From positions 89,530,592-89,594,591 of the forward strand of contig NC_092347.1 of the NCBI RefSeq assembly GCF_963676685.1: 64,000 bases of DNA, given 5' to 3'. This document shows positions 15,001 through 24,515 of the stretch, one piece after another (the first letter of the stretch is position 1; the number at the start of each line of letters is the position of its first letter). The position numbers were made by a program, and so were the translations under genes. The stretch is from Mytilus edulis. Taxonomy: Eukaryota; Mollusca; Bivalvia; Mytilida; Mytilidae. Under the pieces are notes generated by a model. The model had not been told where the DNA came from and ran no database searches. It worked only from the letters and a program-made list of their open reading frames with translations.

Positions 15001-18000
15001 ATTCCTATGGTATCAATTTTCTTTGTTTTTGGTAAAGAAAAAACCACAAATTTACATGTTTAAGGAATATCAATTTTCTTTAATTTGTTTATAAATATGT
15101 GCAAAACCATGAAATCATATATCCACAAAAAATGACATTTTCCTCATACCATTAAAATTGGTACCCACTAAAATAAATGAATCCCCAGTACAAAATGAAT
15201 GATTACAATAAGAGTAAAGACTTGCATTTCCGTATACAATGTTTGCTATTTTTTTGGTAAAAGCACAGATAATTACTATTAAATCGGTGTTATGATATTT
15301 AAATTTTAGAATATACATCTACATCAAAATGTGATCAAGTGTATGGACTTGATGTTGACCACTTGATTTCTTTGCTTGTTTTTGTTTGTGGGTTGCTATC
15401 TCATTATTTGTGTAAACCTTACATCTCTATTTTCTAAGGTTTCATTCCTGTGTGTTCAGACAAATTTCTGATGATGATTTTTAAGGTAGACAATAACTGT
15501 AGTATGTATGTTGAAACACTGACCTGTTGCAAGTATAACTGTCAAACTTAATTATAGAGGACATAATATATTCATTGTATATTGTAGGCGGTAGCTGTGT
15601 AGGTTACCTTAGTACACCAGAACCTCCAACTACACCACCAACTACACCTTCAGCTGGAGGTAGTACCCAGGCCCCAGCAGGTAATAAGGAGGAAGATACA
15701 GCTGATGATGAGAATGACAGAGTGGTATACATTGTACTTGGTTGTCTAGCCGGAGGATTTGCTCTCATCTCACTCTTCCTAGCCTGTAAAGTCTGTACCA
15801 GTAAAGAGTAAGTATTAAGCAACTTGTCTTGACAAAACATTTATTTTCATATTATAGATCAGAGTCAGAGCTATGAATCAGGATGTTTCTTCTACATTTT
15901 TTGCTTTCATTTTGGCTTTAAGCATTGGCTTAAATCATTGTTTAATTTCTGAAGTCCAATAGATCATATGGAGGACTACAAATGTCACCTTTTTTCACAA
16001 TTTCTCTCACAATACAGTATATAACATTGAGAATGGAAATGGGGAATGTGTCAAAGGGACAACAATCCAATCATAGAGCAGACAACAGCCGAAGTCCACC
16101 AATGGATCTTCAATGCAGTGAGAAACTCCCACACCCAGAGGAGTTCTTTGGCTGGCCCCTAAACAAATATGTTACTAGTTCAATGATAATGGACGTCATA
16201 CTAAACTTTGAATTATATTTATTTTGAATTAGTTAGTGAAAAAAGATTAACTTAGTGTACTGAACAGACAAGTTTTGCCAACTCCTATCAGCTAATATTG
16301 TCAAGGTTTTGGTTTGGGAAACCCCAAGTATCACATAAAAGAAAAATTTAAATTTGCAGGTGTGTATCTTCATGTCCAGTTGAATTATCTTTGTAAGTTT
16401 GGTTGAAAGCTGTTTTCAAGAAGTTTCAAATAAACAAACAGAAATTGTTTTGTCCATGCTTAGTATGGGAATCTTTAATCTACTAAACCTTGATCAAATG
16501 AGGCTTAAATAAATCGTTGTTTGGAGTACTCTTACAAAATGGTGCACGATAGTTTCCTTTAATTATTGCTGTTTTACATTTGTTCAAATTGAGTCATATT
16601 TATACCAACCGTACAGGCCCTTTTAAAACTGTAGTTTGTTTATTGTTGAAGAAGTTCAAATCAAATGAAAAATTATATCAAAAGTATAGTCTTTTCTTCT
16701 GATTCATGATTTAAGGTAAGGTAAAACACATATATCTTGTGATAATATTATAATGTTGTTATGCATGACTTGAAATATGTAATAAAACCTATAAAACTTA
16801 TGTATTTAAATATATATATATATATTATTATTTTCCGTAATATACCATTATTTATGCTTTATTATCCCCTGGATATTTATCAAAAGGCTTATAATTTATG
16901 TTTAGAAATAAGGAGATGTGTTTTAATTGCCAATTCACCATTTCAGAATCTAATGCATTCTGGGTAATATTTTCAAAACCGTACATGAGATTGGTTTAAA
17001 ACGTCACAACATATTTTTCATTTTGGTGTTAGAACAATGAAATTACCAACATTCCTTTAGATTCTGAAAAGGTGAATTAGACAACTATCCAACTATCCAC
17101 AAAAGATTGAAAGACCTGATGATATGAAAGGACACTATACTGCCATTTAAAATAAGCAGAATTGTCGGACACTCCATTTACATGTAGTGGAGATGATGAC
17201 TGAACTTTGATCAATATTATAAGAGAACAGGATGAAAGTCATAGTTTAATGACAAATACAATTTTTTACCATACCACATCAAAATTGTCAATTCTTTTTC
17301 ATAAGTGAATAGAAAATATAGAAAGAGCCAAGGATACTTTTCAGAGCAAAGAACAAGTTGCCTGTTTTAGAAACTAAATTATGAAAACAGAAACTTGAAC
17401 ATGCACACACACACATACATCTAAACAGAATATAATGAAATTCTGGTTTTATCAAAAATATTGATATCGATAAGATTTACGGTTCTTATTAAATGTTTGT
17501 ATGAATATTAATATGTTGTATATATAGATTCTTACATTGGTACCAGTGGATTATCGGATTTATCCAATCGAGATAGTTAAATTATCAATTTTAAAGTCCG
17601 AGCCGCCTCGGCGAGGACTTTAAAATTTATAATTTAACTATCGAGATTGGATAAATCCGATAATTCACGAGTAACTATGTAAGAATCTGTTTCTCTAATG
17701 ATTAAAAAATACATTTTCTTTTTTTGTTAACCAAAAATCCCCTTCGAGTGCCTTTCACATTGCACGAAGTTGTCAATTTCATTAACACCTGTTAGCATAT
17801 TTTGATTCATTCAGTTAGCTAAAAAGGTCATGACCCTTAAAATCATCCAATGATGTTCTGAGATCACCGGCAACCACACGTTGATTAAATTTTTTTATAC
17901 AATGGGTTCGGAAAGCGATAAATTTCCATAGAGTTAGAGAAATATAATTATAGAATTGCATGACTAAACAAACAATATTTGATTAAAATTGCATGATTGG

Positions 18001-21000
18001 TGAATGATATTAACATATGTTACATAGGTTATTTACTTTCACACTACATTAACATATGGCAGACAATCATTGCATTATATTTATTTATAGCAGAAAAAAA
18101 TCCTGTTATACTGCAGAAAATCAAATTTATCAATAGTCAGCACAAACAGAGCTTTTTTATGAGGGATTCATGCACTCATATCATATACACATGTACATTG
18201 CCATTTTACTTGACAGAAATTTGTGCGGCTAATTTGTTTTTCTTGGAGCTTATGTTGATTTCCTTTTATGAAATTAAATCTGATCAATGATAGTTATCTC
18301 CCCTAGTGTCAATGTCAGATCTTTAATCCGCAGTTCAATTAAAAGTTGTTTTATAACTTTGTGTTTTCTCCATAAAAAAATGCATTCAATGAAACTTCTA
18401 GATGTCTATTTCTTAGGGGAAATTTATTGGTTGTCCAAAAAACTTTTAAAAACGCATTCAATGAAACCTTTAGATGTCTATTTCTTTGGGGAAATTTATT
18501 GGTTGTCCAAAAAACTATTATAGCGAACCCTATGATAGTTTTCCATAGATTCACCTGCAAGTTACCTGTCGATTTAAACTTTTTAGCAGTTCTATTGTCC
18601 CATCTAACAAATTCAACAGGTATTGTTCTCTGTATAGTTTATTCACCAGGACCTTTAAATTTCTTCTAGGAGAAATATATCACTCATTGATTAATATACC
18701 TGAACAAAAAATGGAACTGTCAATGATGAAAAAATACTTATACCAATACTAAGAAAGGACTCACAAAACTGCATGTGGTGTTGTATTTATTCAATACCAA
18801 AAACTCGTTTTTAATGTGTTCAATATTAATAATGATTTAAAAATTAAAAGTTGATTTCTGATCAAATATTCAATAAATATTTTTGTGTGTTTGATAAATA
18901 AAAATTTGAATATTATTATTTTTAAATTAAGGTCTTCATAAACATAGTCTATAAATTAACAACAACAAAAAACATGCAAATTCATTGGAAAATACTAAAA
19001 AATGTGTCTAAAATAAACTTTTTATTATTAAATCAGATTTTATATTGAACAGATTGAAAATATATTAATGATATATTGAATAAATACAATATTGCATACA
19101 GTTTATGTGAGTTTATAGAAGTATTTCAATAAAAAAACAGATAATTTTTTGGTCAGGTAAATTAATCAATGAGTGATATATTTCTTCTAGAAGAAATTTA
19201 AAGGTCCTGGTGAATGAACTATACAGAGAACAATACCTGTTGTATTTGTTAGATGGGACAATAGAACTTACAAAAGTTTAAATCGACAGGTAACTTGCAG
19301 GTGAATCTATGGAAAACTATCATAGGGTTCGCAATAAAAGCGCATTCAATGAAACCTTTAGATGTCTATTTCTTGGTTGTCCAAAAAACTATTAAAAACC
19401 CATTCAATGAAACCTTTAGATGACTATTTCTTGGGGGAAATTTATTGGTTGTCCAAAAAACTATAAAAAACACATTCAATGAAACCTTTAGATGTCTATT
19501 TCTTGGGGGAAATTTATTGGTTGTCCAAAAAACTATAAAAAACACATTCAATGAAACCTTTAGATGTCTATTTCTTGGGGGAAATTTATTGGTTGTCCAA
19601 AAAACTATTAAAAACGCATTCAATGAAATCTTTAGATGTCTATTTCTTGGGGGAAATTTATTGGTTGTCCAAAAAACTATTAAAAACGCATTCAATGAAA
19701 CCTTTAGATGTCTATTTCTTGGGGGAAATTTATTGGTTGTCCAAAAAACTATTAAAAACGCATTCAATGAAACCTTTAGATGTCTATTTCTTGGGGGAAA
19801 TTTGTTAGTTGTCCAAAAAACCACAAAGTACCCTAGGATAAACTTATGCTAGTACATTTGCTTTGATTACAAAACTATATACTTACCAATTGCTTTTTAA
19901 TAGCTTCATAGAAGGGAGGTGCACCAATGGTCCTTTATAAAATTTGATATATTACAAAATCATGTAATGGCTTTTTAATTTATCACTGTGGGCAGAGCTT
20001 TAACAGTATTATAATAGTAAAATGGCATGTCATACATGTGTGCTTCATTATCTCTATACCCTCTCTCTCTTTGCGTGCTTCACTTCATATTTATTATATT
20101 ACTTTTTATAATTTCAAAATTGCGCCTTTTTCTGTATTATCTTATTTTTTTCTAGGGCAGAAATTAAGAGAAAATCTCCGAGCTACTCACCTTCTGCCTC
20201 CGATTCTGCTAGTAACAAAGACTATGACAATGCTCGTGCTTTTGATAACCTGGGGTACAGTTACTCTCAGCCTTACGCTGAGAAACAACCAGCAGTAGAC
20301 GATTTACCGCCACCCACTAATATCATTGTCGATGAAGAACGGTCACATTTATAAAATGTAAATAAATTATTACGTCATATATTCTTATATTCCAGAATCA
20401 AGTATTTATTTCTGACCCTCATTTTGATGTCTTTCCATGAACAAACTAATAGGTTTAGTGCACATGAAGAAAAAAATGGAACTTAAGCAATCTTGTATCT
20501 CACTAGCATATCATACTTGCATAATAACAAGTATAATTTTTTTTTCCTTTTATTTTTAAGATGAAATATTAAATTGAAATTATGGAAATAAAACATTATG
20601 ATAATTTTCAAGAGCACCTGTTCAATGTTGGCAAGAAAGTCATGATATAATTAAATTATCAGAATTCTTCCCCACTGGAGTGGTTTTTGCAAGCAAACAT
20701 TTTATTTAGTTGCTGAATTAGTTACCATCGCAAAAAAATAATTTTAAACATCTTCAAATAAAAAAAAAAGAATCTTAAAAAAGCAAATTGTAAAATTTAA
20801 TGGAACTATAAAACCTTCATCATTTAATTTCCCGATCTGTTTTCTGTAGATATACTTGATTTTGGGTGTAGGTTTATTTGTATAGACTACATATATATTT
20901 GTATCAAAATTTAGAAATATAACACTGTCTTAATGGAAAAAAATGTAAAAACAACAATAAATACAATGTATATTAAATAGAAAACCAATCTGGAAAAACA

Positions 21001-21759
21001 AACCAAGAAAATTCTGCTTTCCCTCTTATTGTATTACTGCCACTTTGTTCTAGTATTCACTGTAGTCACTTTGTATATATGCCTGAACACTCTCATAGTT
21101 GTGCACTCCCTATCATTGCTCATTAGTATAATAATTGACCCTTGTCATGTTAATGTTGTACTATAGAATACACACACCTTCATTGCTCATCAATATATTA
21201 CCATGGACCATTATTAAGATTTTGTACATAGATGGAGCCACTGATTCACCATTTGCATGAAATTTAATGTTTCACGACCCATTTGTAGTTTGACACCAAG
21301 TAACATACACAACAAGGTAATAGAAAATTTACATGTAAAAAAACTGAAATTGAAAAATTTAATTTACAGAAAACATACTTTTTTTTGGACAAAACAGAGT
21401 TGTATATGCATGAAATAAAGATATGGTGTAATTTGTATATTTTTTCATTCAAATTCATTTATTTTTGCTTTTTTAGAAATTCAGACATCAACAGTTTAAC
21501 AAAATCAAACAGATCAAGTGATTCATATCCAACTTCTACATCTAAATATGGAGACGATGACTATACATTTGTTGATCCAGCTGCAAAACGTGTGGACAGA
21601 TTGGATCAGGCTTTCTCTCCTACAGATATAAATCAAGGGGCAGCTGTCAAGGACACGACCTTCACAGGAGAGAATGTTAAATCTTCTGACCTGAAAACAG
21701 TTGATGTCAACAAAGATGTTTCCATAGTGATCGATGATACTAAACCAGAATCTACTTAA
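1..21759 (+). CDS. VWDE-like transmembrane protein (VWD, EGF, TIG-like, TM), 5'-partial, about 20 exons
   Basis: Window opens inside an exon. Exons joined by GT-AG and consistent phase: 2-395, 765-861, 1441-1638, 1996-2128, 2624-2769, 3194-3416, 3809-3885, 5422-5485, 5919-6131, 6447-6540, 6914-7025, 9145-9287, 10532-10659, 11316-11462, 11730-11904, 12271-12446, 12727-12939, 14690-14804, 15588-15807, then either 20156-20354 or 21477-21759. The visible protein is about 1088 or 1116 residues. Order: Met-rich helical region, Cys-containing N-terminal part, VWD domain, linker with a basic RKKR site, EGF-like module, TIG-like beta segment, Cys-rich module, Pro/Thr stalk, one transmembrane helix, acidic/Ser-rich cytoplasmic tail. 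The architecture resembles von Willebrand factor D and EGF domain-containing proteins; the exact orthologue is inferred. The signal peptide would lie upstream of the window. The role is probably cell-surface adhesion or matrix binding, which is inference only. Confidence 0.85.
2..3416 (+). CDS. VWDE-like gene, visible N-terminal region (exons 1-6 of the window)
   Basis: Six exons (2-395, 765-861, 1441-1638, 1996-2128, 2624-2769, 3194-3416) encode about 397 residues. The first exon is rich in Met and acidic residues (starts near IADMMMNKENMGEMM), looks helical, and has paired cysteines. Later exons carry evenly spaced cysteines typical of extracellular modules. I do not recognise a named domain. 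Phases 1, 2, 2, 0, 2, 0 match at every junction, so the exon chain is well supported. Introns here hold homopolymer runs (a long C run near 2545-2567) and a TTC microsatellite near 1087-1102. Confidence 0.8.
3809..7025 (+). CDS. VWDE-like gene, von Willebrand factor D domain exons
   Basis: Exons 3809-3885, 5422-5485, 5919-6131, 6447-6540 and 6914-7025 encode about 187 residues (roughly 397-583 of the visible protein). Diagnostic marks are the domain opening MCTSMGGNQLSSFDG, corresponding to the Cys-x-Ser-x-Gly-x(4-6)-FDG start of VWD domains, and the closing LCGSYDANKFND, corresponding to the LCG-x-YDGN-x-x-ND motif. The opening lacks the usual DPH residues. VWD domains form disulfide-bonded extracellular folds, often calcium-binding through the YDxNxxND loop. 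A fragmentary copy of exon 5919-6131 lies just upstream in the intron (see the repeat entry at 5850). Confidence 0.85.
3999..5000. mobile_element. Terminal-inverted-repeat element, ~1.0 kb, non-coding
   Basis: The left end reads TTAGGCCACGG, then TTTTTTAATTTGTTGGTTTA. The right end, read on the opposite strand, gives TAAGGCCAGG, then ATTTTTTAATTTGTTGGTTT. The two ends match over about 40 bp with a few mismatches. The inside has no convincing ORF. It sits in the intron between exons 3885 and 5422. No clear target-site duplication was identified, so the exact edges are approximate. Confidence 0.7.
5850..5910 (+). repeat. Partial copy of exon 5919-6131 within the preceding intron
   Basis: About 60 bp (including GCCGTAATGATGAGATTGG) aligns with the interior of the downstream exon (GCTGTAATGGTGAGAGTTGG, near 5972-5991) at roughly 80% identity. 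It ends directly before the authentic acceptor TCTTTCAG/G at 5918. It is a decayed tandem duplication of exon sequence, not a coding exon. Confidence 0.75.
6203..6341 (+). repeat. Two-copy tandem duplication in an intron
   Basis: A segment containing GAAAATTTTAATTTCAATTT, then AAAAATAGAAGTATTTATTG, then TGTTTGAATGA occurs twice in tandem with about 77-bp spacing and few differences, upstream of exon 6447. Non-coding. Confidence 0.8.
7221..9006 (+). mobile_element. Dispersed element with TATACGACCGCA ends and internal repeats, ~1.8 kb
   Basis: The left end carries TTTATACGACCGCAAATTTT; the right end carries TGCGGTCGTATAAAGC, inverse to the left end. Inside are about three imperfect copies of a ~140-bp block (TTTTCGCAC..ATAACTTTAG; GGAAGGTTGGTATTGATTTT) and about four copies of a block with GGGTTCTTTGATATG. 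A GTC microsatellite lies near 7275-7297. It fills most of the intron between exons 7025 and 9145. Small ORFs inside are chance. The class is not determined; similar sequences are common in bivalve introns (recall). Confidence 0.7.
9145..11462 (+). CDS. VWDE-like gene, linker exons with basic cleavage-type site
   Basis: Exons 9145-9287, 10532-10659 and 11316-11462 encode the segment after the VWD domain. Exon 9145 has a Cys pair (YCTCPADSSAPVC). Exon 10532 contains TRKKRQ at about residues 651-656, fitting the R-X-(K/R)-R consensus of furin-type proprotein convertases. Exon 11316 is Trp/Asn-rich and includes CANLLTG and LCTAATGY. Whether the site is cut is unknown; its placement between the VWD and EGF parts would allow a two-chain protein held by disulfides (inference). 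Confidence 0.8.
9787..10403. mobile_element. Non-autonomous DNA transposon, 617 bp, CAGTGGCGGATCC ends
   Basis: The left terminus is CAGTGGCGGATCCAGGGGGT; the right terminus read inversely is CAGTGGCGGATCCAG. Flanks show a 5-bp repeat CATGA at 9782-9786 and 10404-10408. There is no transposase ORF. Termini of this type are common in hAT-like elements of invertebrates, although 8 bp would be the usual hAT duplication length. It lies in the intron upstream of exon 10532. Confidence 0.75.
11730..12939 (+). CDS. VWDE-like gene, EGF-like module and TIG-like segment
   Basis: Exons 11730-11904, 12271-12446 and 12727-12939. The EGF-like module spans the first junction: CPNDCSTQGTC, then CTCYGDWVSADC. 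It is followed by a beta-rich segment with VFVLGQNF and, after a stretch, SSMVQCQALP, the pattern of TIG/IPT-like domains that follow EGF modules in VWDE proteins. The last exon ends in a cysteine cluster CYSCASYSTC. An alternative acceptor (ACAG ending at 11696) would add 33 nt in frame to the first exon. A decayed copy of the 12271 exon edge lies at 12165-12255. Confidence 0.82.
12165..12255 (+). repeat. Decayed copy of the intron/exon 12271 boundary
   Basis: CTCTCTTTAG followed by AAACTTTTATACCTGCTACA, then an ATGATTGGATAACAGCAGAC stretch, parallels the real acceptor and exon start (TTCTTTTTAG, then GAACTTGTACCTGCTATGG), about 95 bp downstream. Identity is roughly 70-75% with small indels that break the frame. 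It is a pseudo-exon edge with a still plausible acceptor. Confidence 0.72.
12985..13182 (+). repeat. Dispersed repeat family B ('GTCTCATTGGCACTCA'), copy 1
   Basis: Shares with copies near 27285-27545, 36450-36650, 45175-45275 (+) and 41405-41620, 54945-55215 (-) a block reading GGGCCCTTTATAG, then GAGAGTTGTCTCATTGGCAC and CCACATCTTC. No coding potential. A hAT element begins directly downstream at 13195. Confidence 0.8.
13195..14112. mobile_element. Non-autonomous hAT-type element, 918 bp, with 8-bp TSD
   Basis: Termini are TAGTGTTGTCAA on the left and TTGACAACACTA on the right, followed inward on both ends by clusters of CCGGTTAACCGG. An exact 8-bp target-site duplication ATATTTAT flanks it (13187-13194 and 14113-14120). 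An 8-bp TSD and these ends fit the hAT superfamily. No transposase ORF remains. Inserted in the intron between exons 12939 and 14690. Confidence 0.88.
14690..15807 (+). CDS. VWDE-like gene, Cys-rich module, Pro/Thr stalk and transmembrane helix
   Basis: Exon 14690-14804 encodes a compact module with CMLGGVCYHG and CQRCIPEIS, ending AWTNV. Exon 15588-15807 gives a Pro/Thr stalk (PEPPTTPPTTPSAGG, likely O-glycosylated), an acidic stretch, then a hydrophobic helix (VVYIVLGCLAGGFALISLFL, about residues 995-1014) followed by juxtamembrane cysteines and a Lys. This is a type I topology. The exon ends in phase 2 (GA/gtaagt), and both downstream tail exons accept this phase. Confidence 0.85.
16029..16210 (+). 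repeat. Dispersed repeat family A ('GAGAATGGAAATGGGGAATG'), copy 1
   Basis: Recognisable core GAGAATGGAAATGGGGAATG, then AGAGCAGACAACAG, TTCAATGCAGTGAGAAA and GGCTGGCCCCTAAACAAATA. Other copies: 23072-23394 (+), 32321-32366 (+, truncated), 33206-33348 (-), 44230-44552 (-), 54530-54746 (-). The longest copies are about 320 bp. It is likely a short non-autonomous element. Its chance translation (MEMGNVSK) causes spurious ORFs. Confidence 0.85.
16936..17074. mobile_element. MITE, 139 bp, nested in a family B repeat
   Basis: The left end CACCATTTCAGAATCTAATG and the right end read inversely CACCTTTTCAGAATCTAAAG form about 35 bp of inverted repeat. A 4-bp AATT flanks both sides (16932-16935, 17075-17078). 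The surrounding sequence (GATGTGTTTTAATTGCC before, AGACAACTATCC after) is an interrupted family B copy. Confidence 0.75.
17526..17940 (+). repeat. Fold-back dispersed repeat, copy 1 (inverse copy at 42280-42670)
   Basis: Begins with a palindrome: GGATTTATCCAATCGAGATA and its inverse around a GC-rich centre (GAGCCGCCTCGGCGAGGACT). It continues with an arm containing CACCTGTTAGCATATTTTGA, ATCACCGGCAACCACACGTT and CAATGGGTTCGG. The same sequence in the opposite orientation is at 42280-42670, in the neugrin intron. Confidence 0.8.
18379..19826 (+). repeat. 72-bp tandem repeat split by an insertion: 2 copies left, 7 right
   Basis: The unit contains CATTCAATGAAACCTTTAGA, TGTCTATTTCTTGGGGG and TTATTGGTTGTCCAAAAAAC. 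Two copies lie at 18379-18522. Seven lie at 19341-19826, the first lacking about 14 bp; spacing in the regular part is 72 bp. Because 72 is divisible by 3, all frames stay open on both strands, producing spurious ORFs up to 152 residues. Located in the intron between the TM exon and tail A. Confidence 0.9.
18523..19332. mobile_element. Long-inverted-repeat (fold-back) element, 810 bp, within the 72-bp array
   Basis: The arms 18523-18712 and 19144-19332 are inverted copies of about 190 bp with a few mismatches (start GCGAACCCTATGATAGTTTT; end read inversely GCGAACCCTATGATAGTTTT). The ~430-bp centre is AT-rich and non-coding. Both flanks are 72-bp repeat units in the same orientation, so the element appears to have inserted into an existing array. 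No clear TSD. Confidence 0.82.
20156..20354 (+). CDS. VWDE-like gene, alternative cytoplasmic tail A (terminal exon)
   Basis: Acceptor TTTTTTCTAG ends at 20155. The exon completes the split codon from 15807 in frame and encodes 65 residues ending DEERSHL, then TAA at 20352-20354. The tail is Ser- and Tyr-rich (SPSASDSASNKDYDNA). An AATAAA lies at 20361-20366, only 7 nt after the stop, with another near 20585. No strong donor is present. A poor donor candidate (AACG/GTCACA at 20342) would be in phase with exon 21477, so serial splicing into tail B cannot be excluded. Confidence 0.75.
21477..21759 (+). CDS. VWDE-like gene, alternative cytoplasmic tail B (terminal exon)
   Basis: Acceptor GCTTTTTTAG ends at 21476. 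With the phase-2 donor at 15807 it reads on in frame for 93 residues and ends DDTKPEST with TAA at 21757-21759. The content is Ser/Asp/Lys-rich (SDSYPTSTSKYGDDDYTF), disordered and probably cytoplasmic. AATAAA-type signals follow in the AT-rich 3' region (near 22089 and 22640). Tails A and B have similar lengths and similar ends (NIIVDEE and SIVIDDT), so they may be old duplicates, but similarity is weak. Confidence 0.75.
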
Positions 21760-23071
21760 TAATTGTATATACAAGAAAATGAATACTTTTCTATATTTTC
21801 CAGTGTTTAATTAATGTTCATTATTTATGTTTTTTTGTTGATTTACAGACATATTGTGGATTGCTATCCAATAACTGCTGAATACTTACATATTCAAATG
21901 AATGACATATTTGATTAAAATTTAACCAATTAAATTTTAAATCTTATTTTTACAGCAGACGTTGTGTTGCCCCATGAAGCAAATGATTGTATTATTACAT
22001 TTCTTGTCAAAAAATAATTAAATGTCTTTCGAGAGGATCTTTTAAGTCTTATCCACTAAGGCTTACAAAATTTTTAGCCCTAAATTTAAATAAAGATTTG
22101 ATTTGTATACTGTATATAATACATAATATTAATAATGAATAATTAAGAATAATTACAGTTTTATTTGTTTGTAAAACTAAAAGTATTTGTAAATCAACAT
22201 GAAAAAATGTTATTTATGAGTTGGGTAAATATTTGTATATTTTGTTAAACTGTTAAGTTTTGTATAAATGACTTGACATTATATTTATATTATATAAATC
22301 AAAAACAAGAAAATCCCTAAAGAAAATCAAAGAAAAATATTCATTTTCCATAATGCTTTATATGTACCATAGAATATATATCCATGCATAATACTATTAT
22401 ATTCATGTTCATTTTACCAAATTTTAAAACATGTACATTCCTCCTGCTGAGCAGGGTTTGTCTCCCCTTACAAGACATTTGTTTATATAAGTAATGTCTC
22501 TAACTTGTAATCCCTGAATGATATTTTCTGTACTTCAATCCTCAGGTCAGCTTATATATATCACATCATTTTTTACTTGCTTTCTTTATATGGAATTGAA
22601 AAATTAGAAAAAGGTTATGAGATTGTAAAAGGCAAAATTTTCAATAAACTTCGTATATCATATATTTGTACATCAAATTGGTGCTTTCTAATTGAAGTTT
22701 TTTTTTTTTTTTTAAAAGGGTAAATATTGTTTCAAATTTTCTCATTTTATAAAATGTATTTTGTTTTTTTTCTTTTGAAGAAAAATGATATATAAAGTCA
22801 TTTTATGTTTTTATTTATCTTGCAGTCATGTGGAATTCAAAACATTTAAACAGGGTCTGTTTTATAGTTGTTTTTTATATCTGTTTTCATACTTTTATAT
22901 TTATATATCTACACTCATTAATAAAAGAACATCATTAGAAATGATTTCCTTCTTCCACTGTAATTGCTAACAGTATGAATTACTACAAGTATCAAAAAAC
23001 TTAACTTGATCCAAGAAAATTACTTTTAGTAAGTCAACGTCAGTTTTAACCAAACAAGAAATGCATAATAA

Positions 23072-23394
23072 AATTGAGAATGGAAATGGGGAATGTGCCA
23101 AAGAGACAACAACCCGACCATAGAGCAGACAACGGCAGAAGGTCACCAACAGGTCTTCAATGCAACGAGAAATTCTCGCACCTGGAGGTGTCCTTCAGCT
23201 GGCCCCTAAACAAATATATACTGGTTCAGTGATAATGAACACCATACTAAACTCCGAATTGTACACAAGAAACTAAAAGTTAAAATAATACAAGACTAAC
23301 AAAGGCCAGAGGCTTCTGACTTGGGACAGGTGCAAAATTGCGTCGGGGTTAAACATGTTTGTGAGATCTCAACCCTCTCCCTATACCTCTATCC
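23072..23394 (+). repeat. Dispersed repeat family A, full-length copy
   Basis: Full-length type of about 320 bp: core GAGAATGGAAATGGGGAATG at the start and, at the far end, GGCTTCTGACTTGGGACAGG, GCAAAATTGCGTCGGGGTTA and AACCCTCTCCCTATACCTC. The same far end is found on the opposite strand at 44230-44330. Confidence 0.85.
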
Positions 23395-23399
23395 AATGC

Positions 23400-24515
23400 A
23401 GAAAAGTACACATTACAATCATTCAATACACTGAATATATTTGGCCTATTGCTTATAGTATCTAAGAAAAAAACTTAAACATGAAAACTAAAGATTGGCC
23501 TATCAACCATGAAGGTCAGTTGATACCTGCCAGACAGACATTTACACCTAACAATCCTGCCATACAACATATATAGTTGACCTTTTGCTTATAGTTAGAG
23601 AAACAGACAAAAACACCAAAACTTAACACTGAGCCAAAAACCGTGAAAATGAGGTCCAGGTCAAATAAAACCTGTGAGACTGACATGTACATCATAAAAT
23701 ATTTCTATACACCAAATATATTTGACCTATTGCATAAAGTACTAAAACTGAATCAGAATAATTCAGTCCCTACTTGTAATCAAACTCTCCTACTTGCGAG
23801 GGCCTGAATTCCATACACTATAAAAATCATCATGAATCCTGTATTTTAATTGGTGCCCTGAGTAGACGAGGTGACCAATTAGATCAATTTTATTGAGATT
23901 GATTGATTAATGATTTTATACTGTCAATGCATTTAGGTGACTAAATTGTAAATCAGCACAATATAACATTCAGGTTTAATACAGTATTAGAAAAAAAGAC
24001 CAAAACACAAAAACTCAACTTTGACCACTGAACCATGAAAACGAGGCCAAGTTCAGATGACACCTGCCAGTTGTCCATGTACACCTTACAATCATTACAT
24101 ACACCAAATTTAGTAGACCTATTGCTTATAGAATCTGATATATGGACTTAACCAAGTTCGCTGGTCCATGCAATGAGGTCAAGGTCAAATGAAAACCATC
24201 TTGATGGGCATGAGGACCTTGCCAGTCACTACCTAAATATTGTTATCCTATTACTCATAATAAGAAAAATTAATACTACAAAAATTTTTAAACTTTTTTC
24301 GAAGTAGTCATTGAACCATGAAAATGAGGTTAAGGACAATGGACATATGACAGGAACAGAAACTTCATAACATAAGTCATCCATATACAAAGTATGAAGC
24401 ATACAGGTCTTCCAACTTCTAAAATAGAATTTAGCTAACACCACCACTGGATCCCTATTCCTATGTTGAGCTTTCTGCGACAAAAGTCAAAGGCTTGACA
24501 AAAACTAGTTTAAAA
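23400..24515 (+). repeat. Dispersed repeat with AGGTCAAGGTCAAATGA blocks and a GACAAAAGTC end
   Basis: Repeated phrases 'CCTATTGCTTATAG' (five loose copies), 'GAGGTCAAGGTCAAATGAAA' and 'CATGAAAATGAGGT', ending GAGCTTTCTGCGACAAAAGT. The arrangement looks like a tandemly organised old element of a type common in bivalve genomes (recall). No ORF of note. Confidence 0.6.

Noticed and set aside
19366-19852. ORFs of 152 and 135 residues on opposite strands with repeated FWTTNKFPPRN and VVQKTIKN
   Set aside because: 72-bp tandem repeat divisible by 3 keeps frames open on both strands; no start context or homology.
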